The notes below the pieces were generated by a model. The model was not told where the DNA came from. It saw only the letters and a list, made by a program, of their open reading frames with translations, and made no database searches. A program made the translations under genes and the position numbers. Below are positions 1 through 7,482 of a stretch of 16,780 nt of DNA, piece by piece. The DNA is taken from the NCBI GenBank assembly GCA_014523625.1, contig JAATVP010000166.1, forward strand, positions 1-16,780, read 5' to 3'. The stretch comes from Nitrososphaerales archaeon TH5896 (lineage in GTDB: Archaea > Thermoproteota > Nitrososphaeria > Nitrososphaerales > Nitrososphaeraceae). Each line of letters starts with the position of its first letter. Positions within the stretch are counted from its first letter, which is position 1.

Positions 1-178
1 CGAGTGAATCTACAAGCATCTTATCCATTCCTCTGGGTCCTAGACTAGATTTCAAAATATCTGCAATTATTTTTGCAGCTCTAATATTGTTCTTCTGAGC
101 ATCCTTTTTCTTTGTTTCGGTAGTTCCCTCTTTCAAGAGCAGGATTGGAACTTGGGGCTGTTGTTGTGGGTAAGACAT
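1..178 (-). CDS. Thermosome (group II chaperonin) subunit, N-terminal 59 residues
   Basis: ATP-driven protein-folding chaperonin of the archaeal cytosol. Reading from the ATG at 178 towards the left edge gives [18 protein letters not shown], then a [17 protein letters not shown] stretch and the [17 protein letters not shown] motif. The last is the conserved nucleotide-binding P-loop-like segment (LGPRGMDKM) near the N-terminus of all group II chaperonins. The gene runs off the left edge, so only about a tenth of the usual ~540-570 residues is visible. The start is supported by a TATA-like box about 27 nt upstream, consistent with a leaderless transcript. Identification is firm; which thermosome paralogue (alpha, beta or gamma) cannot be told. 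Confidence 0.93.
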   Translation of the reverse strand, partial: MSYPQQQPQVPILLLKEGTTETKKKDAQKNNIRAAKIIADILKSSLGPRGMDKMLVDSL

Positions 179-201
179 CTTATCGTTATCTCACCTACTC
201 C

Positions 202-209
202 GTATTTAA
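202..209 (-). promoter_or_regulatory. TATA box of the thermosome gene
   Basis: On the minus strand the sequence reads TTAAATAC, centred about 27 nt before the ATG at 178. That spacing puts the transcription start at or within a few bases of the start codon, the usual leaderless arrangement in Nitrososphaeria. A purine-rich BRE is not obvious. Confidence 0.5.
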
Positions 210-883
210 CTAATCGTAGTTATTACCTTTTATCCATCTACTCGTTACAAGCCGAGAGGGAAGCTGAGTTAGCATATGTTGATGTTATTCAAGAATTAAT
301 AATAATTGTGTAATAATCTTTTTTTGGGTGTGGAAGATTTAGTTTCGAATGGACAACTGCAACCGGAATCTGTGGTACAGTTAGAAGGAGTTGAAAGTAA
401 CGGTGGTCGGTGGCGCATCTTTCAGATCCTCATAGTTTTCGATGATGCTTTGAGTATACCATATCGCAATTTCTTCTCGCCCCGTCGCTATTTATATTGC
501 ATATGGTTTCAATTTTAAAGAAAACAGAAGACTATTAAGCAGTTGAAAAATATTCTAACCGAACCTTTTCTATTATGTCCCCATCTTTCAATATCCGATC
601 TTGTCTTTGGAAATACGGCTAGGCGATAGTAGAAACACTAATAATAATTTCCATGTTTCCAAGAGCGTCAGCGAAAAAAGGAACTGGCCTATTTTCGCCA
701 AGATGCATTAAAGATAGTATTAATTTGGCAGCTACTCCTCTGAATCTGAGCATGTGCACATTCCTTTGTATCTATTATCCATGGTTTGAGAGTACGATAA
801 AGAATCAAATATTAACAGCGTGACTAGCGCATAGCATTACACTGTAATCGTTAGCCATATCTACAGCATGTCTAACAACATGT
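210..883. other. Gene-poor gap with one or two weak coding-like pieces
   Basis: No convincing full-length gene. Two stretches on the minus strand look coding-like. One is open from 491 to a stop at 381 without a start codon; it ends IIENYEDLKDAPPTTVTFNSF and resembles a detached C-terminus. The other is the 44-codon ORF at 619-753, listed separately. No tRNA, rRNA or insertion-sequence ends were recognised. Confidence 0.4.
619..753 (-). CDS. Possible small ORF, 44 aa, unknown
   Basis: An ATG at 753 opens a 44-codon frame closed by TAG at 619. The peptide begins MLRFRGVAAKLILSLMHLGE and continues with a VPFFADALGNMEIIISV stretch. It has a balanced composition rather than the lysine/asparagine-rich look of random AT-rich reading frames, so it may be a real small gene or the surviving piece of a larger one. 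No family is recognised, no Shine-Dalgarno is visible, and the nearest TATA-like sequence (GGATAATAGA, around 775) is poor. In-frame GTG at 759 is an alternative start. Confidence 0.25.
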   Translation of the reverse strand: MLRFRGVAAKLILSLMHLGENRPVPFFADALGNMEIIISVSTIA

Positions 884-1426
884 GTGAGCGAGATGGGATC
901 AGATAACATGATCAAGAGCAGGATATCCAAGACGAGTGAAGCAAATAAATGTTACCAACATAGATGTCATACAAAAATGCCGAAAACTGAGAAAAGTTGT
1001 GAATGCTTTTCTTCTAAAGGAACTCAAAAAGGATCAGCTATCATACTGAAAATCAAGTGGACACGGTTGATATCTGAAGGTGAAACTTGCCCAAGATGTG
1101 GATCAACTGAGGAAGAGCTTAGAAAGGCTCTATCAACTCTAAAGCAGTCTCTTGCTCCTCTTGGAATTGGAGTAATTCTACAGAAGGAGGAAATTCCAAT
1201 TGCAGAATTCAGGAAAGATCCATTGCAATCTAATCGGATTTGGATAAACAACCGTTTGCTCGAAGAATGGATCGAGGGGCGAGTGGGACAGAGCCCTTGC
1301 TGTGATGTTTGTGGCCCACATAATTGTAGAACCGTGCAAGCTGAAGGACAGATATTTGAAACAATTCCAGCTGAAATTATCATTAAAGCCGGACTTTTGG
1401 CTGCGTCACAGTTAGTTAACCCTTAG
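884..1426 (+). CDS. DUF2703 family cysteine-rich protein with extended N-terminus
   Basis: Function unknown; the family (DUF2703) is found in archaea and bacteria and carries conserved cysteine pairs suggestive of metal or thiol chemistry. The family domain starts near residue 53 (ILKIKWTRLISEGETCPRCG) and continues to the end: CPRC at 69-72, a KDPLQSNRIWIN segment around 111-122, GQSPCCDVCG at 135-144, and a closing IPAEIIIKAGLLAA helix. The ~50 residues before it are not usual for the family and hold four more cysteines plus histidines (C23, H26, C28, H29, C39, C41). The frame opens with GTG at 884; in-frame ATGs at 893 and 908 are equally possible, and the true protein could be shorter. 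It stands alone, with no co-directional neighbour. The domain call is confident; the start and role are not. Confidence 0.8.
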   Translation: MSEMGSDNMIKSRISKTSEANKCYQHRCHTKMPKTEKSCECFSSKGTQKGSAIILKIKWTRLISEGETCPRCGSTEEELRKALSTLKQSLAPLGIGVILQKEEIPIAEFRKDPLQSNRIWINNRLLEEWIEGRVGQSPCCDVCGPHNCRTVQAEGQIFETIPAEIIIKAGLLAASQLVNP

Positions 1427-1797
1427 ACAGTAATACGTGAATCTTGATCGTTTATTTTCTGAATGTGACATACGCGAAAAACAACAATCAGGCCCTACCT
1501 CTATCGTTCGCAGCCCCCTTAGAAGTTCATTTGCAGAATTTCTAGAACCGATTTAAGAGAAGCGAAAGGAAAGTGAGTTTTGGAAAAGGGCCACATATTG
1601 TCATATACAAGATCGGACATGAGAAGGGTTCAGAGATCCAATCCTAGATACCTTTACCCACTGTAAGAGAATCCGTCTTTCTAAACGATGAATTAGTACG
1701 TTCATTTGTTCGGTAAGGAAACTATGACCAAGCCCTTCAAGTGTACTACCAGTCATCATATACTGTATGCACTGATAATCTTTAGTTATTTAGGCTG
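1427..1797. other. Intergenic gap, nothing recognised
   Basis: AT-rich sequence between the DUF2703 gene and the end of the small membrane-protein gene. A short open stretch on the plus strand, ending at a TAG near 1645 (VSFGKGPHIVIYKIGHEKGS), is coding-like but has no start codon. No RNA gene or clear terminator hairpin is seen. Confidence 0.35.
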
Positions 1798-1998
1798 TCA
1801 TGCGTGGCTAACTGTCTGTCTTTGTCTCTTCATAGTTATGATTCCTAGGGCAAGGAATCCACCTCCTATTGCCAGAATCAAGAAGTCTGCAGGCCGAATT
1901 AGAGCCCAGACTTGGTTTACTGAGCTTGCATAAAGGAATAGGATGGCAAGAAAGATTAGTGCGATTCCAGTTATTGTTTCGCCATTCAGTGTTTCCAT
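1798..1998 (-). CDS. Small two-TM membrane protein, 66 aa
   Basis: Hypothetical small inner-membrane protein. From the chosen start it reads METLNGETIT, then a hydrophobic helix at about 10-24 (GIALIFLAILFLYA), a short loop with R35, and a second helix at about 38-55 (DFLILAIGGGFLALGIITM). It closes with a basic KRQRQ tail that should sit in the cytoplasm. The longest frame begins at an ATG at 2019. However, a strong TATA box (TTTATATA) lies at 2028-2035, which puts transcription start near 2005, inside that longer frame. The ATG at 1998 is therefore preferred, giving a transcript with a leader of only a few bases. No family recognised; the hydropathy pattern makes a real protein likely. Confidence 0.6.
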   Translation of the reverse strand: METLNGETITGIALIFLAILFLYASSVNQVWALIRPADFLILAIGGGFLALGIITMKRQRQTVSHA

Positions 1999-2027
1999 AA
2001 GCCAGTAAGATTTATTCATGCTACATG

Positions 2028-2035
2028 TATATAAA
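2028..2035 (-). promoter_or_regulatory. TATA box of the small membrane-protein gene
   Basis: Minus strand reads CTTTATATACATG, a near-consensus archaeal TATA element. Its centre is 12 nt from the ATG at 2019 (too close) but 33 nt from the ATG at 1998, so it decides the start in favour of the latter. Confidence 0.6.
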
Positions 2036-2039
2036 GTTC

Positions 2040-3300
2040 CAAAATATCAATTAGCATATTAATTTGAGTATCATTAATCAAGAGGGAAGATTTGGCAGTA
2101 TTTTAGTTGGTTTCATTTGCAGGTATCTCCTCTATGACTCGTTGTCAATCAAATAAAATTGTCGAAAGGAAGAATTGTCTTATTTGTCGTGCCAGTGCTC
2201 TGCAATGCAAAGCATTCCAACTCTCCATTCATATAACAATAATTGACAATAACTAACTCATTTTTCATAATGCTTGAGCATCGGGATCATATCCTAATCT
2301 AGTTGCATGACATCCAGGGGCAAGCCGGATCCTGGACTTGCGTTAAGAATCATTAACAATGTCATGTTAAGTTATTCTTGCAGATTTAAACTTTCAAATC
2401 TTGAGTCAAGAACCAGTTTGAATTGACAGGCCTAGCGCATCCATTCAAGTTGGAGGCCGCCTAGAGATGCACATCCACTCTCAATAACCAGGCGACCAGC
2501 CATGTTTATGAAAAGACCATGTAGATAACGAAAGGCTTCATTATATTACTTACTTCTTTCTAGAAATATTTTGATCCTCCTAAGCGCAGCAGCAGCGAAC
2601 TCATTACTGCTCTAAGGACGTGAACGGCAGAGATCATCATCACTAATAGCCCTGATCCACAATGTATTCCCGGGGTCTTGGCAGTTCTTGCTTTAGTACC
2701 GGCATTCTAATCTAAGTATCTTCGGCTTTCGCATACTCAACGTAAGCATTCCGGCCCTTATCGTAAGTAAGTATGTATCGTAAGTAAGTAAGAATCGGAT
2801 TGAGATCTAAGTTGAGCTAAATGGCGAGAATGAAAATATTTTAGAGAACGGATCTATAACTGCAGATAAACGTACCAGACAGATGATAATGGCGCTAGGA
2901 GATGCGCTTACACAACTAGGTGTATCAACAGATGAAATTTGACAAAATTTACCCACATAATAGATCACGAAAGTACATTGAATTTATTTTAGAATGCCCC
3001 TGGCAAATACAGGAACTACGATTATTACTAATAATCGGATAGGATATAGAATAGCCGCAAAACGATTTACGAATGATCCAAACAGAATCTAATACAAGCC
3101 AAATCATTAAAGTATTGATTTTGATTTGCCTGCTAAAAATCCTCCCTGACAGATATAGTTTAATAAACTGAAACATTCTTTAGGTAGCATATCCTTGCTA
3201 ATGGTAATGGGCCCCTTTACATACAGGAATCTAACCCCTGTGCATGAATAAACAAGATAATTACATAGTTAAACTTCACTTACTAGGGAATCTAGCCCTT
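2040..3300. other. 1.26-kb gap without a convincing gene
   Basis: The longest gene-free stretch in the window. It holds several short frames that look like coding scraps: a 40-codon plus-strand frame at 2134-2256 with four cysteines (CLIC and two others); a frame at 2811-2942 without a proper start; and a 32-codon frame at 2994-3092. There is also a GTAA-rich direct duplication, two copies of ATCGTAAGTAAGTA around 2760-2791, and a pair of overlapping hairpins at 2313-2341. A near-duplicate of GGAATCTARCCC occurs at 3226-3237 and 3287-3298. No tRNA, transposase or att site was recognised. Confidence 0.4.
2811..2942 (+). pseudogene. Possible C-terminal gene remnant
   Basis: A 43-codon open frame directly follows an in-frame TAA and ends in TGA at 2940-2942. 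It has no start codon until M25 (2883). The C-terminal half, TADKRTRQMIMALGDALTQL followed by GVSTDEI, looks like genuine protein with a helical, well-mixed composition. The missing start suggests the tail of a decayed gene rather than a functional small ORF. Family unknown. Confidence 0.25.
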
Positions 3301-4344
3301 TCATTCTAGATCTGTAAGGTACCTTTGACCGAAGGCTAAGAGTAAATCGGCTTCTTTTTTTAACCTGTGCTGTCTAGCCCTTGTACTCTCAAAAGTTGCT
3401 TGGAATAATGAAACTTTGGCTCTCATGAAAGCCTTATAGCAAATAAGGAAATTAAGAATCTTTATTAAATCGTGATCTCTGCTTCTTGATACATAAGTTC
3501 GTACAAAATATAACTTAAAGTCCTTGTGTCTATGGTATTCTAAATCCATCGAAAGGTGAGCAACATCTTCTGCAACGTCAGCATATCTGAGAGAATCATT
3601 GAATTCAACTCTGTCATATAAGTAATACTTTCTACCTTTGACAATGAAGATATTTTTGAGATACAGATCTCCATGAATATCTCTGATTTTATTATCTCTG
3701 ATTCTAGTACGGAAAACATTTTCATTATTAATCATGAATTTAATTAGCTTATCTTCAGCCTGCGGTGTCGGACGTCTCAGTTTTGCTAACGTTTGAAAGT
3801 TTTCCTTTATTTTGTATTTCAGGTATCTTGGTTGCCCATACTTTTGGATCTCCTTACTAGTTAATGCTCTTGAATGAAAATTATTCAGGATTGAAGCAAT
3901 CTTACCAATATTTTCTAATTTAATTCTATGTGCAGTTAAGAGTTTATCCATTCTGTACTCTGAGGCAATGTGTTTCATTTTAACTGCATATTCTATTACT
4001 TTCCCTGTCCTGGTATGCGAATCTGCAATCATAACTCTATCATGATTCTTATCAGGAATTGTTATGATTCTGACTACGCCAAGGTACATATCTTTGCACA
4101 ATTTTCCGTTAAGCTCGACTTCTTTGTAGCAATACTGTCTTCTTAAGCTCAGTGTTGAAAAATCAAGAACTTTGCCGAATTTGACTTGTTTTTTAATCTT
4201 ATATGCATAGGGACCAGCCAAAAAAATCCAGGAAATATGTGTATCCTCAGTCTGAATTGTTGATACTCTGTGTGGATATGCTAGCTTGTTGAGGAGACTC
4301 TTACAGACCTTATATTGCGTCGCCGAAGTAGTAGTTGCTTTCAT
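3301..4344 (-). CDS. APH-fold kinase, COG2187 family (stand-alone)
   Basis: Predicted small-molecule kinase with the aminoglycoside-phosphotransferase / protein-kinase-like fold. The family hallmark region is at 32-90: TEDTHISWIFLAGPYAYKIK, then VKFGKVLDFSTLSLRRQYC, then YLGVVRI. The catalytic loop is IHGDLYLKNIFI (H224, catalytic D226, metal-binding N231). The downstream YDRVEFNDSLRYADVAEDVA segment (243-262) carries the second metal-binding Asp (D244). Many bacterial relatives fuse a P-loop (AAA_33) kinase domain at the C-terminus; this 347-residue protein stops before that domain. The substrate is unknown for the whole family and antibiotic resistance should not be assumed. A relative (Rv2004c) lies in the M. 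tuberculosis DosR dormancy regulon next to a USP, which fits the stress genes here. An A/T-rich AATAATAAAAG box about 30 nt before the ATG may be its promoter. Confidence 0.85.
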   Translation of the reverse strand: MKATTTSATQYKVCKSLLNKLAYPHRVSTIQTEDTHISWIFLAGPYAYKIKKQVKFGKVLDFSTLSLRRQYCYKEVELNGKLCKDMYLGVVRIITIPDKNHDRVMIADSHTRTGKVIEYAVKMKHIASEYRMDKLLTAHRIKLENIGKIASILNNFHSRALTSKEIQKYGQPRYLKYKIKENFQTLAKLRRPTPQAEDKLIKFMINNENVFRTRIRDNKIRDIHGDLYLKNIFIVKGRKYYLYDRVEFNDSLRYADVAEDVAHLSMDLEYHRHKDFKLYFVRTYVSRSRDHDLIKILNFLICYKAFMRAKVSLFQATFESTRARQHRLKKEADLLLAFGQRYLTDLE

Positions 4345-4885
4345 ATATTATTATCTATTGCTACAAGTTCTTTTATTATTCTATTTACTTCAAACCTAAC
4401 GTTGTTATCTGCCGATCCATTTTTTCATAGCTCTGGTCTGCTTTTACCGTCATATAATAGATGGTACAATGACTAAATGGAATCACCGACAGGGACAGAT
4501 AAATATCAGCGTATTTTCTTGACTCAACAATATAATTGACAACTCAAGATCATAAATACTGCAAAAGATAATAGAATTGAAAAGGTCAGGGAATTCAACA
4601 CTTTTATAATATCCGATTACACCGTACATAATGTCGCCATTCTTATTTGATGTATCATCGAGGTAAGATTCTACTTTTCCCTCTAGGATCTAGGAAGATG
4701 TCAGGTGAAAAATTCGTACTTAAGATCATTGTTCGCAATAATTTCAGTCCCAGTTTAAGCAAAAAATCCTTTAGTACAATGATGAATTAATTTGTATCAA
4801 CAAAAACATATGGCTAGTTAACAATTCCCGAATTATTGGTTTTTCATGCGTTTTAATCTAGCAAGTGAATAGCCTTGGAATGACT
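4345..4885. other. 541-bp gap, one coding-like stretch on the minus strand
   Basis: Lies between the PHA synthase stop and the kinase start. On the minus strand, 4689-4483 is open for 68 codons. It starts right after an in-frame TAG, has its first ATG at 4629, and contains NGDIMYGVIGYYKSVEFPDL followed by a hydrophobic tail. An adjacent upstream stretch in another frame (ending DLKYEFFT) also looks coding-like, so this may be a decayed small gene. The gap is too long for simple co-transcription of the two flanking genes to be assumed. Confidence 0.3.
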
Positions 4886-6319
4886 TTACGATCTCTTTTT
4901 CAACCAGTCTCCTACTTCTGGCCAGAGTTCTTTGTGGGCTTTCTTACCTATCAAAAGACCAACATGTCCTGAATCATGTTCAATGAGTTTCTTGTCGTAG
5001 CTTTCTGTCAATGCATCGTTAAGAGCCTTACTAGAGTCGGGAGCTACTAAATCATCCCTCTTGGCAACTACGTTAAGAAATGGCATATTGATATTCTTCA
5101 AATTAACCGAAATGCTAAAGTTATCATTACTGTCCTCTATTCTCATTCTGTTCTTGATAAGTAAATTTTGTTTATAGCATCGTTCTATAAATTCTCTGTA
5201 TATTTCACCTATTATTGGAGGGCTATCATATAACCATGTTTCAATCGCAAAGAATTCCGCTATCGATTCTAAGCTACGAGGCTGTTCAAAAAAATGAAAA
5301 TACTTATGACTATATTCGATTGGATTTCTAAGGATAAATGCTGCATTTAGCATTATTCCAGGTAAATTTCCAAACGTATCTAAAAGATAATTCTCTTTCA
5401 TAGCTCTAGCCCAAACTGCAAGCAATGAATCATCGAGCTCAAAATCCCCTGGAGTAGCTATAGTGACAAGATTCCTTACCTTTTCAGGATGAAGAGCAGC
5501 ATATAGAATTGCCAGATCTCCACCCCAGCAATAGCCGAATAACGATACTTTGTCAGATTTTGTAATCTGTCTTATATAATCGATAGATTTATCCATATAT
5601 TTGTTAACAAAATGACCTATTGACAGACTTTTATCATACGTTGAAGGTGTTCCCCAATCAGTTGCAAAAATATCAGGTCCGTGTTTTAGTAGACTTCCTA
5701 TTACACTCACTTCAGGTAAGAGATCTAGAATATAATGTCGATTTATAAAAGCATAGACCACAAGTATTGGAGTATTCTTCTGATTTGCGACTGATCTGTC
5801 TCCCTCCTTAGCAGAAGCGGACGTGAATCGTATTGACTTAGCATCGACGTAGTGAAAAAGCGAGTAATTCTCTATTTCACAAATCTTCTCAGAAGGAGTA
5901 CGAAATAATGTGTCCCTGATCGGTTCCATAAAAACATTGTTCCAGACTGATGACCTATTGGATAAAAGCTGATACAGCTTTCCTAAACCGATGCCCTTTG
6001 AAAATTGTGAATAATCGGTGATAGCGTCGGATAGAGCACCAATGAAAACTTTCTCTCTGAACCTTTTGTCAATCGTCATGCGGATTCTGCTTCGTAGAAT
6101 TTTCTCCAGCTCGAAAATATTCGACCATGACTTGCCATATTCTGAAGCTGCGTTAAGATAAATTAAGTATGTTTCAAATAAAGCATTAGACATTTTTAGG
6201 TTAAATTGAATTGAACTCGATACTGTATGCGTAAAAGCATTGAGTATATCTGATATCGAACTCTCATGAACTGAGTGTCCCTTTTCTACTTGATCCGAAT
6301 TAGAATCTGTTTTACTCAT
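4886..6319 (-). CDS. phaC: Poly(3-hydroxyalkanoate) synthase, class III-like PhaC
   Basis: Polymerises (R)-3-hydroxyacyl-CoA into PHA storage polyester at the granule surface. The alpha/beta-hydrolase core spans roughly 150-475. Signature INRHYILDLLPEVSVIGSL is at 192-210, DWGTP at 221-225, and the modified lipase box GYCWGG at 262-267 with nucleophile C264. The catalytic acid is D422 in AKRDDLVAP, and the catalytic histidine is H452 in DSGHVGLLIG. Class III PhaC is usually about 355-365 residues and needs a PhaE partner. This one is 477 residues, with a roughly 120-150-residue helical N-terminal extension, and no phaE is in the window. The ATG at 6319 lies about 55 nt downstream of a clear TATA box, giving a ~30-nt leader. 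A related non-PHA hydrolase is the main alternative, but the C-D-H triad in a PhaC context argues against it. Confidence 0.88.
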   Translation of the reverse strand: MSKTDSNSDQVEKGHSVHESSISDILNAFTHTVSSSIQFNLKMSNALFETYLIYLNAASEYGKSWSNIFELEKILRSRIRMTIDKRFREKVFIGALSDAITDYSQFSKGIGLGKLYQLLSNRSSVWNNVFMEPIRDTLFRTPSEKICEIENYSLFHYVDAKSIRFTSASAKEGDRSVANQKNTPILVVYAFINRHYILDLLPEVSVIGSLLKHGPDIFATDWGTPSTYDKSLSIGHFVNKYMDKSIDYIRQITKSDKVSLFGYCWGGDLAILYAALHPEKVRNLVTIATPGDFELDDSLLAVWARAMKENYLLDTFGNLPGIMLNAAFILRNPIEYSHKYFHFFEQPRSLESIAEFFAIETWLYDSPPIIGEIYREFIERCYKQNLLIKNRMRIEDSNDNFSISVNLKNINMPFLNVVAKRDDLVAPDSSKALNDALTESYDKKLIEHDSGHVGLLIGKKAHKELWPEVGDWLKKRS

Positions 6320-6662
6320 GATACAAGACCATTACTTTACTCGTTTCCGTAACCTGATCTGCAATAGGACGCTATATAACTTTGATATTAGCATTCTAAT
6401 GTTATAAGGGTTACAAGAATTGATAGCGTGAATCATTTTTCTATATCTTGCTCTCTTATCGGATTATCGCAATTAGGTTTGAATTAAGGCAAGACAATCC
6501 GTCCCCCCAAACCTTAACTAATAATTTGAAACTTCAATATTTTGTAAGTAGCATGCAAGAGTGCAACCAGCAGCACGTACGATTGACGGAGACTGTAACA
6601 TGACTTTACACAAAACAGAGTAGTAAAGCAAACCTCATTATTTATGTTTTCGAGATTCTTTT
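6320..6662. other. Gap with PHA synthase promoter region
   Basis: Contains the phaC promoter at its left end. The rest (about 6390-6662) is AT-rich with no convincing gene. A minus-strand frame at 6514-6699 overlaps the 3' end of the USP gene, is cysteine/leucine-rich and unlike any family, and is judged spurious. Confidence 0.4.
6372..6379 (-). promoter_or_regulatory. TATA box of phaC
   Basis: Minus strand reads AAAGTTATATAGCG, a good TATA element (TTATATAG). It predicts a transcription start near 6350 and a leader of about 30 nt before the ATG at 6319. Confidence 0.5.
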
Positions 6663-7142
6663 TTACTGCCTTACAAGTAATACATGACAATCTGCACACT
6701 GAACTACGCCTTTAGCAATACTCCCCAACAATAACCTTTTGATTCCAGATCTCCCTCTCGTCCCTGTCACAATCAGATCTATATCTTTATCCGCTGAATA
6801 ATTGACGATGCTATCTACTATTGAATTAACGTTTACAAAAACTTCAGCTGATATGTCTATACTAGAACCATTATTATCGCTCACAGCTTTCTGTCTTGCT
6901 ATTTCAAAAATGTCGCTAAACCAAGACTCAGCCCGCTTCTTTATCTCTTCAAGGTACATCTGAGCAGCATAGCCATCTAGAAAGTGTCCATATGGAACCC
7001 GCGATATTGCATGCATACAGTAAACTTTAGATCTTTGCGTTTTCGCAATCCCAATCGCATATTTTGCGGCTTTCAAAGAGCACTTCGAACCATCTATTGG
7101 AACCAGTATTCGTTTAATTTGTCTCAATTGCCTCTCTTCCAC
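6663..7142 (-). CDS. Universal stress protein, UspA family (ATP-binding type)
   Basis: Single-domain USP of 159 residues, a cytosolic nucleotide-binding stress protein. The N-terminal strand and first loop are RILVPIDGSKCS (11-22), where D17 would contact adenine. The C-terminal nucleotide loop is GTRGRSGIKRLLLGS (127-141), an exact G-2x-G-9x-G-S match to the ATP-binding USP class, followed by the CADCHVLLVR strand. The frame opens with GTG at 7142. An in-frame TAA lies upstream and no in-frame ATG precedes the conserved strand, so GTG, or TTG six codons in, must be used. An AGATATTA element about 33 nt upstream is a possible TATA box, and two 18-nt direct repeats lie just beyond it. A second, divergent USP gene is at 13735-14205. 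Confidence 0.9.
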   Translation of the reverse strand: MEERQLRQIKRILVPIDGSKCSLKAAKYAIGIAKTQRSKVYCMHAISRVPYGHFLDGYAAQMYLEEIKKRAESWFSDIFEIARQKAVSDNNGSSIDISAEVFVNVNSIVDSIVNYSADKDIDLIVTGTRGRSGIKRLLLGSIAKGVVQCADCHVLLVRQ

Positions 7143-7482
7143 ATTTCTCTGAAATGACCTCTTTGTACTTGTAATATCTTACAGATCTATTAGTGGATAC
7201 TACACTTTTGACTAATACACTTTAGTGGATACTACACTTAAATCTATTTATTTATTCGTTTTTTTCCATTTTTTGTGGGCCTTCATTAGATTATTAAGCT
7301 TACAATTAGATAATGGGTAAATGAATTACTATCAAGTAGATGAAAAGGAAGCTTACCATACAAAATATGAAAAGTCCTACAATATGTTAAGATACTTCAG
7401 ATACTTCAGTTTCGCTAATTCAACCATTTCATAAACTTTGGAAAGGCGTATATCGGTAACAAAAAATGGTGTTGAATGTTGA
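7143..7482. other. Gap holding USP control region and a possible sORF
   Basis: Apart from the direct repeats it contains a plus-strand frame at 7321-7434 (37 codons, tyrosine-rich, MNYYQVDEKEAYHTKYEKSY then NMLRYFRYFS) and a 9-nt tandem duplication (AGATACTTC twice, about 7390-7407) inside that frame. Whether this short frame is expressed is unknown; its composition is protein-like, but it has no recognised family. Confidence 0.3.
7190..7239. repeat. Two 18-nt direct repeats upstream of the USP gene (candidate operator)
   Basis: TTAGTGGATACTACACTT occurs at 7190-7207 and again, identically, at 7222-7239. The copies start 32 nt apart, close to three helical turns. Each copy also contains an inverted AGTG-N7-CACT dyad, and CACTTTAGTG at 7218-7227 overlaps the second. 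The pair lies 48-97 nt upstream of the USP start codon, immediately beyond a TATA-like element at 7172-7179: an activator or repressor position. Confidence 0.6.

Noticed and set aside
306..518. 70-codon plus-strand open frame
   Set aside because: Non-ATG start, random composition, no promoter; the opposite strand in the same region looks more coding-like.
1024..1383. 119-codon minus-strand frame over the DUF2703 gene
   Set aside because: Antisense shadow of a recognised domain.
1618..1650. tRNA T-arm-like GGTTCAGAGATCC
   Set aside because: Loop length is wrong and no acceptor stem or anticodon arm can be formed around it.
1706..1933. 75-codon plus-strand frame
   Set aside because: Overlaps the two-TM gene on the other strand, which has better hydropathy and a strong TATA box.
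2949..3176. 75-codon minus-strand frame
   Set aside because: Cysteine/isoleucine-rich random look and no promoter; the plus strand over the same bases reads more like protein.
3301..4344. Aminoglycoside resistance gene
   Set aside because: The fold is shared with APH enzymes, but the conserved blocks are those of the COG2187 family, which has no shown role in resistance.
6514..6699. 61-codon minus-strand frame
   Set aside because: Overlaps the USP 3' end and has no recognisable composition or signal.
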